Below, piece by piece: positions 1 through 6,881 of a stretch of DNA of 8,899 bases. The notes below the pieces were generated by a model. The model ran no database searches and was not told the DNA's origin. It worked only from the letters and a program-made list of their open reading frames with translations. The DNA is from CAZIVE01 sp964542435 (GTDB lineage: Bacteria; Bacteroidota; Bacteroidia; Bacteroidales; Tannerellaceae), in contig CAZIVE010000107.1 in the NCBI GenBank assembly GCA_964542435.1, positions 1 to 8,899 of the forward strand. The letters are read 5' to 3'. How positions within the stretch are numbered: position 1 is the stretch's first letter; each line of letters starts with the position of its first letter. Made by a program: the position numbers and the translations under genes.

Positions 1-16
1 ATGTCGTTTTTTGCAG

Positions 17-24
17 TACTTTTG
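17..24 (+). promoter_or_regulatory. Possible -7 promoter element for the permease gene
   Basis: TACTTTTG at 17-24 matches the Bacteroidota -7 consensus TAnnTTTG exactly. It lies 18 nt before the permease start codon, which would give a leader of only about 10 nt. The matching -33 TTTG element would fall before the first base of the window, so only half of the promoter can be judged. A chance match in this T-rich stretch is possible. Confidence 0.4.
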
Positions 25-42
25 CAACGAAAATAAAGTACG

Positions 43-2019
43 ATGCTTCGAATAAAACGATTATACACGTTTATGCTTCAGACATTTCTGCCATTGTTCC
101 TTATGACATTTGGCATTTGTCTCTTTATCGTGTTGATGCAGTTCTTATGGAGATACATCGACGACATGGTAGGAAAAGGCTTGAGCCTGTACGTGTTGGG
201 AAAGATGTTCTTCTATGCCGCCCTTTACATGATGCCCATGGCATTACCGCTTTCCATTCTTCTTGCCTCATTGATGACCTTCGGCAATTTGGGCGAAAGG
301 CTCGAACTGCTAGCTATGAAATCAGCAGGTGTTTCGTTGGTAAAAATCATGAAACCCATCTTTATCTTTCTGGCTTTCGTTAGTGTCGGCGCCTTCTTCT
401 TCCAAAACTACGTCATGCCGATTGCACAAGTCAAACTTTATACCATTATATATTCGATACGACAAAAGTCTCCCGAGCTGGAAATTCCTGAAGGTACCTT
501 TTATAAAGAGATTCCCGGAATCAATGTATATGTGGAACACAAAAACAGAGAGACAGGCGTTTTGCACGACCTGATGCTTTATGATTATTCGGAAGGATTC
601 AACAGAGCGAGAGTGATTGTCGCGGACTCCGGAAAGCTGAAAGCCTCAGCCAACAAACTGTTTCTGGAGCTCAACCTCTACAATGGAGAAATGTTTGAGA
701 ATCTGAGAGACGAAGAAAAGATTGCGCAAGGAGATATCGTTCCCTATCGAAGAGAGTCTTTCCAAGAAAGAGATATTCTCATTGACTTTGATGAGAATTT
801 CAACCTTGCCGATCAGTCCTTTCTCGAGAATCAATATGTAGGCAAAAATCTGTTCGAGTTACAGCATTCCATAGATTCGATGACGACCAAACTTGACAGC
901 GTAAAATCGGTTAACGCCGCAGACATGTATAAGAAGTCGTACCGAATGTCTATTACGGCCGATCAAGAAAATTCGGCAGAACGGGCAGACATGGAGATAG
1001 CCGAACATCAGATGGAAGCCAGTCACCAGTTAGAACACAAGGTCCTTCCACCGTCTGCCTATATTCTGGATAGCATTCTATCAGACAACAAGCCCAATTT
1101 ACAGGCAAGGATGATCGGCGTTGCCAAGACACAAGCAGAATCTGTTAAGACAGAATATTTCTTCAAAGCCTCAACGATTGGCGATGAAGCATACAAAATC
1201 AGAAGACACCTCACAGAATGGCATAATAAATTCACGTTGTCCTTCGCCTGTCTGGTCTTTTTCTTCATCGGCGCACCGCTGGGAGCAATCATCCGCAAAG
1301 GCGGGTTGGGAATGCCGGTCGTAATCTCCGTATTCCTGTTCATCTTTTATTATATTGTAAATAATGTAGGATTCAAGATGGCACGCGACGGTGTCTGGGC
1401 AGCATGGGAAGGTATGTGGCTCAGTTCGGCAGTGCTCACGCCGCTTGGAATCTTCTTAACGTATAAGGCTGTCAACGACTCTGTTATTTTGAATGCCGAC
1501 ACCTATCTGAACGCACTGAAGAATCTGGTTGGGAAACGTCAGGGCAGAAAAATCGAGATGAAGGAAGTCATCATGTATGAGCCAAATTACGACGATGTTG
1601 CTTCGAGACTTGAGATATTGGGAAAGGCCTGCAAAGAATATGTATTCCAACACAGACGCTGGCTCAATTATCTGAAATTCTGGAAAGAAGGCGGGAAAGA
1701 CAAGAAAGCGGAAGAGATTGCAAAGCAGATGGAAAGCATCGTGGAGGAGCTATCCAATTCAGACAACATACTCGTCCTTAACAAACTGATGGATTTCCCC
1801 ATTATCGGCGGATACAAAAGATTAGGAGAACATACCAGTCCGAAACTGAAGCTCGCCATCGGTTGGTTTGTTCCTGTAGGTCTGCCGATTTACCTCGTTG
1901 CAACCTATCAGCGCAAGCTTCTCAGACACGATATTGAGACGGTAGACAAGACTTGCGAGGATATGTTATCTATTTTTAGTACATTTGTCGAAAAGTATAA
2001 ATCCAAAGATAAAGGATAA
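43..2019 (+). CDS. LptF/LptG family LPS-export permease, long form
   Basis: This is an inner-membrane permease of the YjgP/YjgQ (LptF/LptG) family. In known systems two such subunits pair with the ATPase LptB to extract lipopolysaccharide and pass it to LptC/LptA. The 658-residue protein shows three N-terminal membrane segments (about 13-36, 52-78, 102-122), a periplasmic region (about 125-395) whose first part fits the family's beta-jellyroll, and three further segments (about 396-416, 422-443, 457-476). The conserved loop GERLELLAMKSAG (84-96) is in the place of the helix that contacts LptB, and GAPLGAIIRKGG (410-421) is a family signature. E. coli LptF and LptG are about 360 residues. The excess here is a polar, helix-like periplasmic stretch (about 270-395) and a C-terminal tail (about 480-658) with one more hydrophobic segment (about 602-622). 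The ATG at 43 starts directly before the first membrane helix. I cannot say whether it serves as the F or the G subunit. Confidence 0.92.
   Translation: MLRIKRLYTFMLQTFLPLFLMTFGICLFIVLMQFLWRYIDDMVGKGLSLYVLGKMFFYAALYMMPMALPLSILLASLMTFGNLGERLELLAMKSAGVSLVKIMKPIFIFLAFVSVGAFFFQNYVMPIAQVKLYTIIYSIRQKSPELEIPEGTFYKEIPGINVYVEHKNRETGVLHDLMLYDYSEGFNRARVIVADSGKLKASANKLFLELNLYNGEMFENLRDEEKIAQGDIVPYRRESFQERDILIDFDENFNLADQSFLENQYVGKNLFELQHSIDSMTTKLDSVKSVNAADMYKKSYRMSITADQENSAERADMEIAEHQMEASHQLEHKVLPPSAYILDSILSDNKPNLQARMIGVAKTQAESVKTEYFFKASTIGDEAYKIRRHLTEWHNKFTLSFACLVFFFIGAPLGAIIRKGGLGMPVVISVFLFIFYYIVNNVGFKMARDGVWAAWEGMWLSSAVLTPLGIFLTYKAVNDSVILNADTYLNALKNLVGKRQGRKIEMKEVIMYEPNYDDVASRLEILGKACKEYVFQHRRWLNYLKFWKEGGKDKKAEEIAKQMESIVEELSNSDNILVLNKLMDFPIIGGYKRLGEHTSPKLKLAIGWFVPVGLPIYLVATYQRKLLRHDIETVDKTCEDMLSIFSTFVEKYKSKDKG
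2011..2016 (+). promoter_or_regulatory. Shine-Dalgarno-like site for ribBA
   Basis: AAAGGA ends 10 nt before the ATG at 2027 and overlaps the last codons of the permease gene. It supports the ATG at 2027 rather than the in-frame TTG at 1985, which would add 14 residues (including KIKDKD) that come before the RibB domain. Confidence 0.45.
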
Positions 2020-2026
2020 AGATACT

Positions 2027-3247
2027 ATGAACGAAATAATAAAATTAAACAGCATTGAAGAGGCGATAACGGATTTCCACGATGGAAAATTCCTTATTGT
2101 AGTAGATGATGAAGATCGTGAGAACGAAGGTGATTTCATTATTGCAGCTGAAAAGATTACCCCCGAAAAGGTGAACTTCATGCTCACGAACGGACGAGGA
2201 CTTCTCTGTGCTCCTATCACAGAAGAACGCTGCGAAGAACTCGAGTTAGACATGATGGTAGCCAACAACACCTCATTGCTCGGAACTCCATTCACCATTA
2301 CAGTGGACAAGATCGGAGACGGTTGCACAACAGGTGTTTCCATGCATGACAGAGCCATGACGATTCTCGCTCTGGCCAACAAACATACCACTCCTGCTGA
2401 TTTGGGACGTCCTGGGCATGTCAATCCCTTGCGTGCAAAGTCGAAAGGCGTGTTACGTCGCGCCGGTCACACCGAAGCTACCATCGACATGTGTCGTTTG
2501 GCTGGATTGACACCTGCAGGTGCATTGATCGAGATCACCAATCCCGACGGAACAATGGCTCGTTTGCCACAGCTCGTCGATGTTTCAAAGAAATTCAACA
2601 TCAAGATCATCAGTATCAACGACCTCATCGCCTATCGTCTTCAGACCGAATCGATCGTCGAGAAGGGCGAAGAGGTGGATCTTCCTACTGAATACGGACA
2701 TTTCAAGCTGATTCCTTTCCGTCAGAAAAGTAACGGACTGGAACATATCGCCATCATCAAAGGAAATGTGGAGACGGAAGATCCTGTATTGGTTCGCGTA
2801 CATTCATCTTGCGCAACGGGCGACATCTTCGGATCTTTGCGTTGCGATTGCGGTGAACAGCTGCACAAAGCACTCCGCATGATTGAGAAAGAGGGACGCG
2901 GCGCTGTCGTTTACCTGAGCCAGGAAGGCCGAGGCATCGGCTTGATGGAAAAGATGAAAGCTTACAAGCTACAGGAAGAGGGTGCAGACACCGTGGATGC
3001 AAACCTTATACTCGGACACAAAGCCGATGAACGTGATTACGGCGTAGGCGCACAGATTCTCAGACACATCGGCATTCATAATATGCGACTGATCACCAAC
3101 AATCCGGTCAAACGTGTCGGTCTCGAAGCTTATGGACTTCATATCGTGGAGAATGTCCCGATTGAAATCACGCCCAATCCTTATAATGAATTCTATCTGG
3201 AAACGAAGAAGGAGAGAATGGGGCACACATTGCACAACATCAAATAA
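2027..3247 (+). CDS. ribBA: Bifunctional riboflavin biosynthesis protein RibBA
   Basis: This cytosolic enzyme makes both riboflavin precursors: 3,4-dihydroxy-2-butanone 4-phosphate from ribulose 5-phosphate (RibB half) and 2,5-diamino-6-ribosylamino-pyrimidinone phosphate from GTP (GTP cyclohydrolase II, RibA half). The 406-residue length is normal for the fusion. The N-terminal half (about 4-204) carries DDEDRENEGD (27-36), RPGHVNPLRA (128-137) and RAGHTEATID (145-154), the acidic and histidine motifs of the RibB active site. The C-terminal half (about 223-402) has the zinc ligands C262, C273 and C275 in SCATGDIFGSLRCDC, the EGRGIGL motif (300-306) and ITNNPVK (356-362). Both halves therefore look catalytically intact. 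It starts 7 nt after the permease stop with a fair ribosome binding site, so it is probably co-transcribed with that gene, although the two functions are unrelated. No FMN riboswitch fits in the 7-nt gap. Confidence 0.97.
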   Translation: MNEIIKLNSIEEAITDFHDGKFLIVVDDEDRENEGDFIIAAEKITPEKVNFMLTNGRGLLCAPITEERCEELELDMMVANNTSLLGTPFTITVDKIGDGCTTGVSMHDRAMTILALANKHTTPADLGRPGHVNPLRAKSKGVLRRAGHTEATIDMCRLAGLTPAGALIEITNPDGTMARLPQLVDVSKKFNIKIISINDLIAYRLQTESIVEKGEEVDLPTEYGHFKLIPFRQKSNGLEHIAIIKGNVETEDPVLVRVHSSCATGDIFGSLRCDCGEQLHKALRMIEKEGRGAVVYLSQEGRGIGLMEKMKAYKLQEEGADTVDANLILGHKADERDYGVGAQILRHIGIHNMRLITNNPVKRVGLEAYGLHIVENVPIEITPNPYNEFYLETKKERMGHTLHNIK

Positions 3248-3275
3248 CCATCTATACATTATATATAATATAGCT

Positions 3276-4469
3276 ATGTCACAAATTTCGGATCGTTTGG
3301 CCAGCCTGTCGCCATCAGCTACGCTGGCAATGTCACAAAAGAGCAACATGCTGAAAGCTCAGGGTGTTGATGTCATCAATCTTAGCGTCGGTGAACCTGA
3401 CTTCTATACTCCCGACCACATCAAAGAGGCTGCTAAAAAAGCCATTGACGACAACTTCTCCTTCTATTCTCCTGTCCCTGGATACATGGATCTGAGAAAA
3501 GCCATCGTCAATAAACTGAAGAGAGAGAATGGCCTGGAATACACGGCAGACCAGATCATCGTCTCAAATGGAGCAAAGCAATCGGTATGCAACGCCATTC
3601 TCTGCATCGTCAACAAAGGTGACGAAGTGATCGTGCCTGCACCTTATTGGGTCAGCTACATAGAAATGGTTAAACTGGCCGAGGGAAAGAATGTGATCAT
3701 ACCTGCCGGAATAGAACAGGACTTCAAGATCACGCCGGCTCAACTCGAAGCTGCCATCACGCCCAAGACCAAAGCACTGATTCTCTGTTCGCCTTCCAAT
3801 CCAACCGGAAGCGTTTACAGCAAAGCAGAACTGAAAGGATTGGCTGACGTACTTGCCAAGCATGAGAACATCATCGTCATCGCTGACGAGATTTACGAGC
3901 ACATCAATTATATAGGTAAACACGAGAGCATCGCACAGTTTGACGAAATCAAAGAGCGCGTCGCTGTTATCAACGGTGTTTCCAAGGCATACGCAATGAC
4001 CGGTTGGAGAATCGGATTCCTCGCTGCTCCGCTCTGGTTGGCTAAAGCTTGTAGCAAACTGCAAGGTCAATATACTTCCGGTCCAAGCTCCATCGCACAG
4101 AAAGCTTCAACCGCGGCATTCAACGGTCCTCAGGATTGTGTCGAGAAAATGCGCCAAGCATTCCTCCGCCGTCGCGATCTGATTGTAAAACTGTGCAAAG
4201 AGATTCCGGGCATCGAGCTGAACGTTCCTGACGGAGCCTTCTACATCTTCCCGAAAGTCAGCGCTTACTTTGGAAAGAGCTTTGGCGACAGAAAGATTGA
4301 GACCTCAGGCGATCTGGCCATGTATCTTCTGGAAGTAGGACATGTAGCAACGGTCGGCGGTGAATCGTTCGGTTCTCCCGAATGCATTCGTCTCTCCTAC
4401 GCCACTTCAGACGAAAATATCATCAAATCGATTGACAGAATCAAGAAAGCCTTGAGCGATCTGAAATAA
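3276..4469 (+). CDS. Class I PLP aminotransferase, aspartate aminotransferase type
   Basis: This 397-residue protein is a fold-type I, PLP-dependent aminotransferase of the Thermus/Bacillus aspartate aminotransferase type, expected to interconvert aspartate plus 2-oxoglutarate and oxaloacetate plus glutamate in the cytosol. Visible features are SVGEPDFYTP (37-46), NGAKQ with K101, which in the Thermus enzyme's group contacts the distal carboxylate of the substrate, W125, SNPTG with N175, ADEIYE with D204, the PLP lysine K237 in SKAYAMTGWRIGF, and R372 in IRLSYA for the substrate alpha-carboxylate. All key residues are present. Some members of this group also act on prephenate, so arogenate formation is an alternative or extra role that sequence alone does not settle. 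The ATG at 3276 begins the usual N-terminus (SDRLASLSPS) 28 nt after the ribBA stop. An upstream in-frame extension would run through ribBA and is not credible. There is no clear Shine-Dalgarno. Confidence 0.93.
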   Translation: MSQISDRLASLSPSATLAMSQKSNMLKAQGVDVINLSVGEPDFYTPDHIKEAAKKAIDDNFSFYSPVPGYMDLRKAIVNKLKRENGLEYTADQIIVSNGAKQSVCNAILCIVNKGDEVIVPAPYWVSYIEMVKLAEGKNVIIPAGIEQDFKITPAQLEAAITPKTKALILCSPSNPTGSVYSKAELKGLADVLAKHENIIVIADEIYEHINYIGKHESIAQFDEIKERVAVINGVSKAYAMTGWRIGFLAAPLWLAKACSKLQGQYTSGPSSIAQKASTAAFNGPQDCVEKMRQAFLRRRDLIVKLCKEIPGIELNVPDGAFYIFPKVSAYFGKSFGDRKIETSGDLAMYLLEVGHVATVGGESFGSPECIRLSYATSDENIIKSIDRIKKALSDLK

Positions 4470-4475
4470 TTACCG

Positions 4476-4496
4476 GCTCCGGAAAATCTCCGGCGC
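4476..4496 (+). other. Small GC-rich hairpin after the aminotransferase gene
   Basis: CCGGA (4479-4483) pairs with TCCGG (4489-4493) around a 5-nt loop. After one mismatch, GC (4476-4477) pairs with GC (4495-4496). It begins 7 nt after the stop codon. No T-run follows, so it is not a standard intrinsic terminator. It may stabilise the transcript 3' end or be incidental. Confidence 0.3.
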
Positions 4497-4515
4497 AGCG
4501 GTTCAACCTTATTAG

Positions 4516-4572
4516 AGTCTCTGAATTCCTTAAGCGATGTTAGCATCATTTATCAGAATTCAGAGACTTTTT
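4516..4572 (+). terminator. Likely intrinsic terminator: perfect 13-bp inverted repeat plus T-run
   Basis: AGTCTCTGAATTC (4516-4528) and GAATTCAGAGACT (4556-4568) are exact reverse complements, followed by TTTTT at 4568-4572 and another T4 at 4577-4580. The 27-nt loop is long for a terminator but contains its own small stem, GATG (4536-4539) with CATC (4544-4547). The place between two co-directional transcription units, just before a promoter-like sequence, suits termination of the permease-ribBA-aminotransferase transcript. A protein-binding operator for the next operon is the main alternative. Confidence 0.65.
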
Positions 4573-4587
4573 ATCATTTTAGTAAAC

Positions 4588-4616
4588 TATTGATCTCCTA
4601 AATGATAGTATATTTG
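4588..4616 (+). promoter_or_regulatory. Likely promoter of the aldA-lutABC operon
   Basis: TATATTTG (4609-4616) matches the Bacteroidota -7 consensus TAnnTTTG exactly. Upstream, TATTG at 4588-4592 is a possible -33 element (consensus TTTG) with 16 nt between the two, a little short. Transcription would begin near 4623-4626 and leave a leader of about 70 nt before the ATG at 4694. It lies directly after the terminator-like repeat, as expected for the start of a new transcription unit. Confidence 0.6.
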
Positions 4617-4635
4617 CAATAAGTAATAACGAAAG

Positions 4636-4655
4636 TAGCGGATCATCATCCGTTA
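4636..4655 (+). promoter_or_regulatory. Leader hairpin upstream of aldA
   Basis: TAGCGGAT (4636-4643) can pair with ATCCGTTA (4648-4655) across a CATC loop: 8 pairs including one G-U. It sits in the presumed 5' leader, 38 nt before the start codon, and has no T-run after it. It could affect mRNA stability or access to the start, but no known riboswitch class is recognised. Confidence 0.35.
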
Positions 4656-4693
4656 GAAATCGTCAGAATCATTTATAATTTAATAGTGCTACC

Positions 4694-6133
4694 ATGAAAG
4701 ATTTAAAGATGTTTATCGACGGAAAGTTCATTGAGAACAAATCCGGAAAGTGGATCAACGTGCTGAACCCGTCCACAGAAGAGGTCATATCTCGTCAACC
4801 CGAAGGTACAGTTGAAGATGCAGATGCTGCGGTCGAAGCGGCAGCCAAGGCTCAAGTAAAATGGGAGAAAGTTCCTGCCATTGAACGCGCCGGTTATCTG
4901 AAGAAAATAGCTGCAGGCATTCGCAAGAGAGAGAAACAGTTCACGGACATCATCGTTCGCGAAGGTGGCAAGACACAAGGACTCGCCAACGTCGAGACAA
5001 ACTTCACGGCTGATTATATCGATTATATGGCTGAATGGGCTCGCCGTTATGAAGGTGAGATCATCCAGAGCGACCGTGCCAACGAGAATATTTTCCTGTT
5101 CAAGAGACCTATTGGCGTAGCTGCCGGTATTCTTCCTTGGAACTTCCCGTTCTTCCTGATCGCAAGAAAGGCTGCTCCCGCTTTGGTTACAGGCAACACC
5201 ATCGTTGTCAAACCCAGTCAGCTGACTCCGGAAAATGCGTATGTATTTGCAGAGGTCGTTGAAGAAGCAGGTTTGCCCGCAGGTGTATTCAATCTGGTTA
5301 TGGGCCGCGGCTCTGTCATTGGCAACGCTTTGGCTAAGAATCCGAAGGTTGGAATCGTCAGCTTGACAGGTAGCGTGGAAGCCGGACAGCAGATTATGAT
5401 GGCTGCAGCTCCCAACATCACGAAGGTTTCTCTGGAATTGGGCGGAAAAGCTCCGGCCATCGTTCTTCCGGATGCCGATCTGGATCTGGCTGTCAAATCC
5501 ATCATCGATTCACGTGTAGACAACACCGGTCAGGTTTGCAACAATGCAGAACGTGTTTATGTGCACAAGAGCATCAAAGACGCCTTCATTGCCAAGATGA
5601 CAGAAGGTTTGAAGAAGGTTAAGTTCGGCGATCCTTCCAAGGATGCCAATCTCGATATGGGTCCATTGGTAGAAGAAAGAGCACTGAAGACCGTTCTGGC
5701 AAAGATCGAACATGCCATCGAACAGGGCGCAAAGCTGGTTTATGGCGGACATCGCGTTGGAACGAAAGGTTATTTCATCGAACCGACCTTGCTGATCGAC
5801 TGCAAACAGGAGATGGATATCATTCATCAGGAAACATTCGGTCCGGTTCTGCCGATCGTTGAATTTGACAACGTCGATCAGGTTATCGAATGGGCTAACG
5901 ACTGCGAATATGGTCTGACCTCATCCATCTATACGAAAGATCTTGACACAGCTGCCAAGATGGTTCGCTCACTGAAGTTCGGCGAGACCTACATCAACCG
6001 CGAGAATTTCGAGGCTATGCAGGGCTTCCATGCTGGCTGGAGAAAATCCGGTATCGGTGGCGCCGATGGCAAACACGGTCTGGAAGAGTACTTGCAGACT
6101 CAGGTCGTTTACTACGATTCACATTACGAATAA
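4694..6133 (+). CDS. aldA: Lactaldehyde/glycolaldehyde dehydrogenase (AldA-like)
   Basis: This NAD-dependent aldehyde dehydrogenase is expected to oxidise L-lactaldehyde, released from fuculose- or rhamnulose-1-phosphate by their aldolases, to L-lactate in the cytosol. The E. coli homologue also oxidises glycolaldehyde to glycolate. The protein has 479 residues, the same as E. coli AldA, and shows PWNFPF with N150, K173 in VVKPSQ for cofactor binding, FTADYIDYMAEWARRYEGEI (104-123), the general base E248 in LELGGKAP, and the catalytic C282 in GQVCNNAERV. The C-terminal run from INRENFEAMQGF onward is nearly the same as I recall from E. coli AldA, which makes this subfamily much likelier than succinate-semialdehyde or betaine-aldehyde dehydrogenase. 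It is the first gene of a likely operon with lutABC, whose substrate would be its product. There is no strong Shine-Dalgarno before the ATG at 4694. Confidence 0.93.
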   Translation: MKDLKMFIDGKFIENKSGKWINVLNPSTEEVISRQPEGTVEDADAAVEAAAKAQVKWEKVPAIERAGYLKKIAAGIRKREKQFTDIIVREGGKTQGLANVETNFTADYIDYMAEWARRYEGEIIQSDRANENIFLFKRPIGVAAGILPWNFPFFLIARKAAPALVTGNTIVVKPSQLTPENAYVFAEVVEEAGLPAGVFNLVMGRGSVIGNALAKNPKVGIVSLTGSVEAGQQIMMAAAPNITKVSLELGGKAPAIVLPDADLDLAVKSIIDSRVDNTGQVCNNAERVYVHKSIKDAFIAKMTEGLKKVKFGDPSKDANLDMGPLVEERALKTVLAKIEHAIEQGAKLVYGGHRVGTKGYFIEPTLLIDCKQEMDIIHQETFGPVLPIVEFDNVDQVIEWANDCEYGLTSSIYTKDLDTAAKMVRSLKFGETYINRENFEAMQGFHAGWRKSGIGGADGKHGLEEYLQTQVVYYDSHYE

Positions 6134-6143
6134 TTCCTTCATA

Positions 6144-6881
6144 ATGAAAGTAGGATTATTTGTTCCTTGTTACGTAGATGCGGTTTTTCCTGAAGTGGGA
6201 GTCGCAGCCTACAAATTGCTCAAGCATTTGAAGGTTGACGTCGATTATCCGCTAAAGCAAACCTGCTGCGGACAACCAATGGCTAATGGCGGTTTTGAAA
6301 AGACCGCCATACCTTTGGCTGAGCATTTCGAAGATCTGTTTGCCAAATATGACTACGTGGTTGGTCCGTCGGCCAGCTGCGTTGCTTTCGTTAAGCTCAA
6401 CTATCCGCGTCTTCTGAAAGGGAAACACGAATGCCTCACGAGCGGTAAGATCTACGAGATATGCGAGTTCCTGCACGACATTCTGAAGGTAAAGGAACTG
6501 CCCGGCGTGTTTCCACACAAAGTCAGCATCCATAACAGTTGCCACGGCGTGAGAGAACTAAACCTTTCATCGGCCAGCGAACTGAATGTCGCTCCCTTCA
6601 ATAAGATCAGGGATCTGCTCTCGCTCGTCAAAGGCGTGGAGATTCACGAACCTGAGAAAGTGGACGAATGCTGCGGGTTCGGAGGACTTTTCTCCATTGA
6701 AGAGCCTGCCGTTTCCGTTTGTATGGGCGAAGACAAACTGAAGAATCACGTAGCGACAGGTGCCGAATACATCACGGGCGCCGACAGTTCGTGCCTCATG
6801 CATCTTCAGGGAATTGCTCGTCGAGAGAATATCCCTATCCAGTTTATCCATGTAGTACAAATATTGGCAGCAGGATTATGA
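6144..6881 (+). CDS. lutA: L-lactate oxidation complex subunit LutA (LldE-like)
   Basis: LutA is one of three subunits of the flavin-independent, iron-sulfur L-lactate oxidation system (LutABC in Bacillus, LldEFG in Shewanella) that converts L-lactate to pyruvate. The 245-residue protein consists of two cysteine-rich CCG domains. The first has C9, C41-C42-G (TCCGQPMANGG) and C79. The second has C133 (SCHG), C176-C177-GFGG and C217 (SSC). This is the duplicated C...CCG...C pattern that in related heterodisulfide-reductase-type proteins binds an iron-sulfur cluster. Length and N-terminus (MKVGLFVPCYVD) fit Bacillus LutA. The ATG at 6144 is 10 nt after the aldA stop. Starts further upstream would lie inside aldA. 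Its stop overlaps the lutB start in ATGA. Glycolate oxidation, using the related GlcF-type chemistry, is a less likely alternative. Confidence 0.93.
   Translation: MKVGLFVPCYVDAVFPEVGVAAYKLLKHLKVDVDYPLKQTCCGQPMANGGFEKTAIPLAEHFEDLFAKYDYVVGPSASCVAFVKLNYPRLLKGKHECLTSGKIYEICEFLHDILKVKELPGVFPHKVSIHNSCHGVRELNLSSASELNVAPFNKIRDLLSLVKGVEIHEPEKVDECCGFGGLFSIEEPAVSVCMGEDKLKNHVATGAEYITGADSSCLMHLQGIARRENIPIQFIHVVQILAAGL

Noticed and set aside
1..36. An 11-codon ATG to TAA reading frame at the window edge
   Set aside because: It overlaps the likely promoter element, has no recognisable product and ends just before the permease gene. It is most likely non-coding.
1985..2026. Extension of RibBA from a TTG start
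   Set aside because: It overlaps the permease gene, adds residues outside the RibB domain, and the ATG at 2027 has a better ribosome binding site.
1966..2424. 152-codon open frame on the - strand across the permease/ribBA junction
   Set aside because: It covers the conserved RibB active-site region, and its Ser-rich translation has no family likeness.
3258..3269. Perfect 12-bp palindrome ATTATATATAAT before the aminotransferase gene
   Set aside because: It is pure A/T in an A/T-rich 28-nt spacer. It lacks the TAnnTTTG form, and such palindromes arise easily by chance.
3114..3275. N-terminal extension of the aminotransferase within ribBA
   Set aside because: The frame crosses conserved ribBA codons, and the translated extension is not aminotransferase-like. 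The normal N-terminus starts at 3276.
3564..4070. 168-codon open frame on the - strand
   Set aside because: It is opposite a conserved aminotransferase with intact catalytic residues. The translation shows no domain.
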